The position numbers and the translations under genes are program-made. Below are positions 60,407 to 64,000 of a stretch of DNA of 64,000 bases, piece by piece. Positions within the stretch are counted from its first letter, which is position 1; each line of letters begins with the position of its first letter. The DNA lies in the NCBI GenBank assembly GCA_008080565.1, contig VIKE01000014.1, forward strand, positions 1-64,000. The letters run 5' to 3'. This stretch comes from Rhodocyclaceae bacterium. Its GTDB lineage: Bacteria; Pseudomonadota; Gammaproteobacteria; Burkholderiales; Rhodocyclaceae. The notes beneath the pieces were generated by a model. It searched no databases. It was not told where the DNA came from and saw only the letters and a list, made by a program, of their open reading frames with translations.

Positions 60407-61573
60407 TCAGATTATTTGCAGCGCTGCAATCGCATCGCCGATCGGATAATGGTGATTTCCAACGAATAGTCCATTTTGATCAATATGTTCCGCGTTCTTT
60501 AATGCGCCGTGCTCTTCCGAATCGAAGTATTTCACCACTTCATTCTTTGCAAAATTTCCAGCCACAATAGGACGACACTCGAAACCCAGTTCATTTAACT
60601 TCACTACCAATTCTTTCCGGGTGAGACTGCTACCAGGGCGAATTACCAGACTGAAACCGAACCAGCTACTCTCTCCGATTTCCTGCTGAATGGCCAGGTT
60701 CGGATGCTGACTCAAAGCTGCCTGCAATAGCTTGCCGTTCTTGCGCCGTTCCTCAACCATATGCGGCAAACGCTTCACCTGCTCAACACCGAGAGCCCCT
60801 TCCAGTTCAAGGGGGCGAACATTGTAGCCAGGCAACACAAAGCGGAACGATTCTTCGAAAGGATCGTCACTCTTGTCAGAGCAGACGAGATTCTGTTTTG
60901 GCAAATTGCGCGTCCATCCGTGGGCTCGTAGGGACAACAGGATTTGATACAACTCTTCATCATCAGTGACGATCAATCCGCCTTCCATGGTGGATATGTG
61001 ATGGCTGAAGAAAGAGCTGAAAGTACCCATCACACCAAAGGTTCCGGCCATCTGACCGTTATACCTAGCCCCCATGGACTCGCAGTTGTCCTCAATCAGT
61101 ACTATTTCTCGGTCACCAATAATCTGGCCAATCCGTCCGAAATCGTTAGGATTTCCCAACAAATTCACGGCCATGATCACCCGAGTCTTGTCGGTAACGG
61201 CTGACTCCAACTGATCCAAGTCATAGTTCAGCGTATTGAGGTCAATATCAACGAATTTTATCTTCAGGCCATACTGATAGAGCGGGTAATAAGTCGTACT
61301 CCATGACACGGCAGGCACAATCACTTCGTCGCCGCGCTTCAGTTTGAGCTTTGGGTTTCTTGTATAGAACAACGCCGCCACCATCAGCAGATTGGCCGAT
61401 GAACCGGAGTTAACCATGACGCAATGTTGACTCCCAATATAGGCCGCGAAGTCGCGTTCAAAAGCCCCAACATTTGCGCCCATGGAGAACATGCCGGAGT
61501 CAATGACGCGCTGCATGGCAGCTATTTCTTCCTGCCCCCAGGATGCTGTAGCCAATGGAAATTTAAAACTCAT
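60407..61573 (-). CDS. colD: GDP-4-keto-6-deoxy-D-mannose 3-dehydratase (ColD type, DegT family)
   Basis: 388 residues from ATG 61573. The family's PLP-binding lysine is replaced by histidine in 'SSFFSHHISTMEGGLIVTDD', the defining feature of ColD. ColD removes the C3 hydroxyl using PLP and glutamate instead of transferring an amino group. 'LRAHGWTRNLPKQNLV', 'GYNVRPLELEGALGVEQVK' and 'FECRPIVAGNFAKNEV' also fit ColD. Its substrate is the product of Gmd, encoded upstream. The start overlaps the colC/fcl-type gene by ATGA. RfbH is the other His-bearing relative but uses CDP-sugars. Confidence 0.88.
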   Translation of the reverse strand: MSFKFPLATASWGQEEIAAMQRVIDSGMFSMGANVGAFERDFAAYIGSQHCVMVNSGSSANLLMVAALFYTRNPKLKLKRGDEVIVPAVSWSTTYYPLYQYGLKIKFVDIDLNTLNYDLDQLESAVTDKTRVIMAVNLLGNPNDFGRIGQIIGDREIVLIEDNCESMGARYNGQMAGTFGVMGTFSSFFSHHISTMEGGLIVTDDEELYQILLSLRAHGWTRNLPKQNLVCSDKSDDPFEESFRFVLPGYNVRPLELEGALGVEQVKRLPHMVEERRKNGKLLQAALSQHPNLAIQQEIGESSWFGFSLVIRPGSSLTRKELVVKLNELGFECRPIVAGNFAKNEVVKYFDSEEHGALKNAEHIDQNGLFVGNHHYPIGDAIAALQII

Positions 61574-62499
61574 TGCAGAGACTCCATAAAATATTTGCAG
61601 GTCTTTTCGACCCCTTTGCGCAAACTGTGCTGCGCAGACCAACCCCATGCCAACTGACGTTCGGTATTCACCAATTTACGCGCCATGCCCACCGGCTTGC
61701 TTAGATTGTGGGTAAAATCTCCGTCGTATCCCAGCACTTCGGCGACCACTTGATAGTATTCGTTAATCGTATGGTCATGCCCCAGGCCAACGTTCATCAG
61801 CATTGGCAAGCTGTCGAATTCCCTGATTGATTTGACCAGTGCATCTGCCAAATCGCCTGCAAACATGAACTCCCGACGAGCCATGCCATCGCCCCAGATT
61901 TCAACCAAGCTTTGTCCGGTACTTTTGGCCAAACTTACCTTGTGAATGATCGCTGGAATCAGGTGCGAATGGGCGGGGTCAAACTTGTCATGTCGCCCAT
62001 ATAAATTACAGGGAATGAGGGTCTTGTATTGATACCCTGCATCCTCTCGCGAAATGTATTCACACAGCCGTGCAGTTACGACCTTGGCCAGCGCATAACC
62101 CTCGTTGGTTGGCTCCAACTCCCCCTTTAGCACCATTTCTTCACCCAAGGGTTCGGAGTGATTACGGGGATACATGCAGGAACTGCCCAAGTTGATCAGG
62201 CGCTTTACGCCAGCCTGACGCGCCGCCCAAACGATATTGCGCCCCATATCGAGGTTTTCCAGTAAAAAGCCCACTGGTTCGCGAATATTGGCTTGAATCC
62301 CCCCCACCTTGCCGGCTGCGTGGATCACCATGTCGGGAGCATGCTTGGTGAGATAGCTTCGTATCGCAGCAAAATCCCGCAGATCAAGTTCGCTGCTGCG
62401 CGGAGCTAGAACCTCAAATTCGCCGATGTCGGGGTGCTCGAGCAGATTCAGCCCGACCATCCCGCCACCCCCAGTCAACAACACCCTGATCTTGTTCAT
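61570..62499 (-). CDS. fcl: GDP-L-colitose / GDP-L-fucose synthase (ColC/Fcl family)
   Basis: 309 residues from ATG 62499. SDR epimerase/reductase with 'RVLLTGGGGMVGLNLLEHPD' (NADP loop), 'NLGSSCMYPRNHSEPLGEEM' (catalytic Ser and epimerase Cys), 'EPTNEGYALAKVVTARLCEY' (Tyr, Lys) and 'NLYGRHDKFDPAHSHLIPAI' (epimerase His). All residues used by Fcl are present. Coupled to colD, it more likely makes GDP-L-colitose by C5 epimerisation and C4 reduction, as ColC does; GDP-L-fucose production is the alternative. Confidence 0.9.
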   Translation of the reverse strand: MNKIRVLLTGGGGMVGLNLLEHPDIGEFEVLAPRSSELDLRDFAAIRSYLTKHAPDMVIHAAGKVGGIQANIREPVGFLLENLDMGRNIVWAARQAGVKRLINLGSSCMYPRNHSEPLGEEMVLKGELEPTNEGYALAKVVTARLCEYISREDAGYQYKTLIPCNLYGRHDKFDPAHSHLIPAIIHKVSLAKSTGQSLVEIWGDGMARREFMFAGDLADALVKSIREFDSLPMLMNVGLGHDHTINEYYQVVAEVLGYDGDFTHNLSKPVGMARKLVNTERQLAWGWSAQHSLRKGVEKTCKYFMESLQ

Positions 62500-62525
62500 C
62501 GTCAATCGCAATTCGGTATTACTGC

Positions 62526-63614
62526 TTATTCGTGATAATTAAAGGTGTTGTAGCCGTGCTTTTTGACCAACTCATCACGTTCCGATGATTTCAGGTCCTC
62601 GCGCACCATCTCGCTGACCAGTTCATTAAAGCTGATCTTGGGTGTCCAGCCCAGTAGCGTTCTTGCCTTGCTAGCGTCGCCCAAAAGCGTCTCGACTTCG
62701 GCAGGACGGAAGTAGCGGGGATCGACAGCAACAATGCATCTTCCGGCTGCATCAAAACCTTTCTCATCGACACCTTCGCCTTGCCAGGTAATGGCTATAC
62801 CAAGTTCCTTCGCGGCGGCATTAACGAAATCACGCACGCTGTATTGAACGCCGGTCGCAATGACAAAATCTTCAGGCTTTTCCTGCTGCAGCATCAACCA
62901 CTGCATCTCGACGTAATCCTTGGCATGCCCCCAGTCGCGCAGAGAATTAAGGTTGCCCAGGTACAGGCACTCCTGTAGCCCAAGCTTGATACGCGCTAAC
63001 GCCCGGGTGATTTTTCGCGTCACAAAAGTTTCGCCTCTAATCGGCGATTCATGATTGAACAAAATTCCGTTACAGGCATAAATGCCATAGGCTTCGCGAT
63101 AATTAACCGTTATCCAATAGGCATATAGTTTGGCGACCGCATACGGTGACCGAGGATAAAACGGTGTTGTTTCTTTCTGCGGAATTTCCTGAACTAAGCC
63201 ATACAACTCGGATGTGGAGGCTTGATAGAAGCGGGTCTTTTTCTCCAGGCCCAGAATGCGTATTGCCTCCAGCACCCGAAGCGCACCCAGCGCATCGGAG
63301 TTTGCAGTGTATTCGGGCTCCTCGAAAGAAACAGCAACATGACTCTGGGCCGCAAGATTGTAGATTTCGTCCGGCTGCACTTTCTGGATGATGCGCGTCA
63401 AACTTGAAGAGTCAGTCATGTCACCGTGATGCAGAAAAAAAGGCAGCCCTTTTTCATGTACATCGTGGAATAGATGATCGATACGCGCCGTATTGAACAA
63501 GGAGCTACGACGCTTGATGCCATGCACCTCATAGCCCTTGTTCAACAATAGCTCAGCGAGGTAAGCCCCATCCTGACCGGTAACCCCGGTGATCAATGCA
63601 ACTTTCCGTGTCAT
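62526..63614 (-). CDS. gmd: GDP-mannose 4,6-dehydratase
   Basis: 362 residues. '[20 protein letters not shown]' is at the N-terminus, with '[20 protein letters not shown]' typical of Gmd. '[20 protein letters not shown]' and '[20 protein letters not shown]' give the catalytic Thr/Ser, Glu, Tyr and Lys. It makes GDP-4-keto-6-deoxy-D-mannose, the branch point to fucose, colitose or perosamine. It is the first gene of the deoxysugar block and lies 26 bases before the colC/fcl-type gene. Confidence 0.96.
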   Translation of the reverse strand: MTRKVALITGVTGQDGAYLAELLLNKGYEVHGIKRRSSLFNTARIDHLFHDVHEKGLPFFLHHGDMTDSSSLTRIIQKVQPDEIYNLAAQSHVAVSFEEPEYTANSDALGALRVLEAIRILGLEKKTRFYQASTSELYGLVQEIPQKETTPFYPRSPYAVAKLYAYWITVNYREAYGIYACNGILFNHESPIRGETFVTRKITRALARIKLGLQECLYLGNLNSLRDWGHAKDYVEMQWLMLQQEKPEDFVIATGVQYSVRDFVNAAAKELGIAITWQGEGVDEKGFDAAGRCIVAVDPRYFRPAEVETLLGDASKARTLLGWTPKISFNELVSEMVREDLKSSERDELVKKHGYNTFNYHE

Positions 63615-63710
63615 TTCTCTTCCTTATTTTTCAAAATTATTCTTGTTTGAAGCTTTTAATTTCTTTTAAAAAAGCCCCTGCAAACTTGATCTGTTCGCAA
63701 CAAATACCCG

Positions 63711-63755
63711 GATTTTTCCCGCGGAGCTGGTCACATTGACAAAAGGGGAAAAATC
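63711..63755. repeat. 10-bp inverted repeat between galE and gmd
   Basis: GATTTTTCCC (63711-63720) and GGGAAAAATC (63746-63755) are exact complements with a 25-base loop. On the minus strand it lies just after the galE stop and could help terminate that transcript. The remaining DNA up to gmd is AT-rich, without a clear promoter. Confidence 0.4.
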
Positions 63756-63775
63756 ATGACTCCATTGTTGATAAC

Positions 63776-64000
63776 TCAACGAAAACCATTCGGATTATTG
63801 CTTTGCCAGCGCCAGGTATCTACGCACATGACATCCATATTCCGTTCAGCACGCCACTCGAGGAGTTCTGCAGCGAAAGCCGGGGCGGCGTAGCAGGAGG
63901 CAACATCGCCAGATCGGCGCGGGGCCAGTTCATAAGGTATTGGACGGCCGCTTGCTTTTTCGAATGCTTTGACCACGTCGAGCACGCTGTAGCCGGTCCC
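63776..64000 (-). CDS. galE: UDP-glucose 4-epimerase, C-terminal part (cut by the window edge)
   Basis: The frame runs off the right edge; only the last ~74 residues are seen. 'GTGYSVLDVVKAFEKASGRP', 'ELAPRRSGDVASCYAAPAFA' and 'DTWRWQSNNPNGF' closely match the GalE C-terminus. It interconverts UDP-glucose and UDP-galactose (or the N-acetyl forms), supplying the glycan cluster. An internal GTG at 63985 is not the true start. Confidence 0.9.
   Translation of the reverse strand, partial: GTGYSVLDVVKAFEKASGRPIPYELAPRRSGDVASCYAAPAFAAELLEWRAERNMDVMCVDTWRWQSNNPNGFR

Noticed and set aside
60407-61573. DegT-family protein as a perosamine-type aminotransferase
   Set aside because: The PLP lysine is replaced by histidine, which is incompatible with normal transamination and diagnostic for the 3-dehydratases.

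Overview
The window looks like a chromosomal segment of a betaproteobacterium of the Rhodocyclales, most likely Dechloromonas/Azonexus-like. The evidence is the run rpsA-ihfB-lapA-lapB-ugd-hldE-hldD-cysM, a fused aroA-cmk gene, three PEP-CTERM proteins and generally GC-rich coding sequence with GC-rich third positions. No rRNA, tRNA, CRISPR array or insertion sequence was seen. All identifications come from reading the sequence; no database search was run.

Region 1 (1-7,265) is an integron gene-cassette array: about twelve cassettes, each a short and mostly unknown gene followed by an attC site (R'' ending in AAC, R' starting with GTT). The integrase is not in the window; the cassette orientation places it beyond the left edge. 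One cassette gene runs backwards across its neighbour's attC. Another is fused in frame, through the remains of an attC, to a methyltransferase. The array ends in a decayed attC at 7,215-7,260.

Region 2 (7,271-19,350) holds a broken AHSA1-type gene, an arsenic operon on the minus strand (arsR-arsC-acr3-ArsP-like permease-CxxC protein), a chemoreceptor, a small coiled-coil lipoprotein and three PEP-CTERM secreted proteins. Region 3 (19,546-35,480) holds a heavy-metal RND efflux operon behind a PmrA-type box, an HvfA-like cysteine-repeat peptide with a DoxX protein, a Xre-RES toxin-antitoxin pair with a perfect 20-bp palindrome, and housekeeping genes (lolA, ftsK, a Crp-family regulator, trxB, smr). 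ftsK carries an 11-bp tandem duplication that shifts the frame just before its DNA-reading gamma domain.

Region 4 (35,505-64,000) is one long minus-strand run. It starts at the right edge with galE, then gmd, colC/fcl and colD. These would supply GDP-4-keto-6-deoxymannose and, by the marker residues, GDP-L-colitose. FkbM, GT10, Wzx, GT11, GT2 and GT2-GT4 fusion genes follow, and then four genes matching the UDP-diacetylbacillosamine and initiating-transferase set (PglC, PglD, PglE, PglF types). The run continues into aroA-cmk, rpsA, ihfB, lapAB, ugd, the heptose genes, cysM, an exonuclease, ppa, nadE and glnB.

The signal I find most interesting is a dispersed ~35-bp bipartite motif: a T-tract, a G/C spacer, a second T-tract and then CGGTTGACCGTGGCAA. 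It occurs nine times between 7.7 and 49.1 kb in both orientations. Well-formed copies are absent from the cassette array and from the surface-glycan cluster. Its architecture resembles DNA uptake signals of competent bacteria, though I know of none described for this group.
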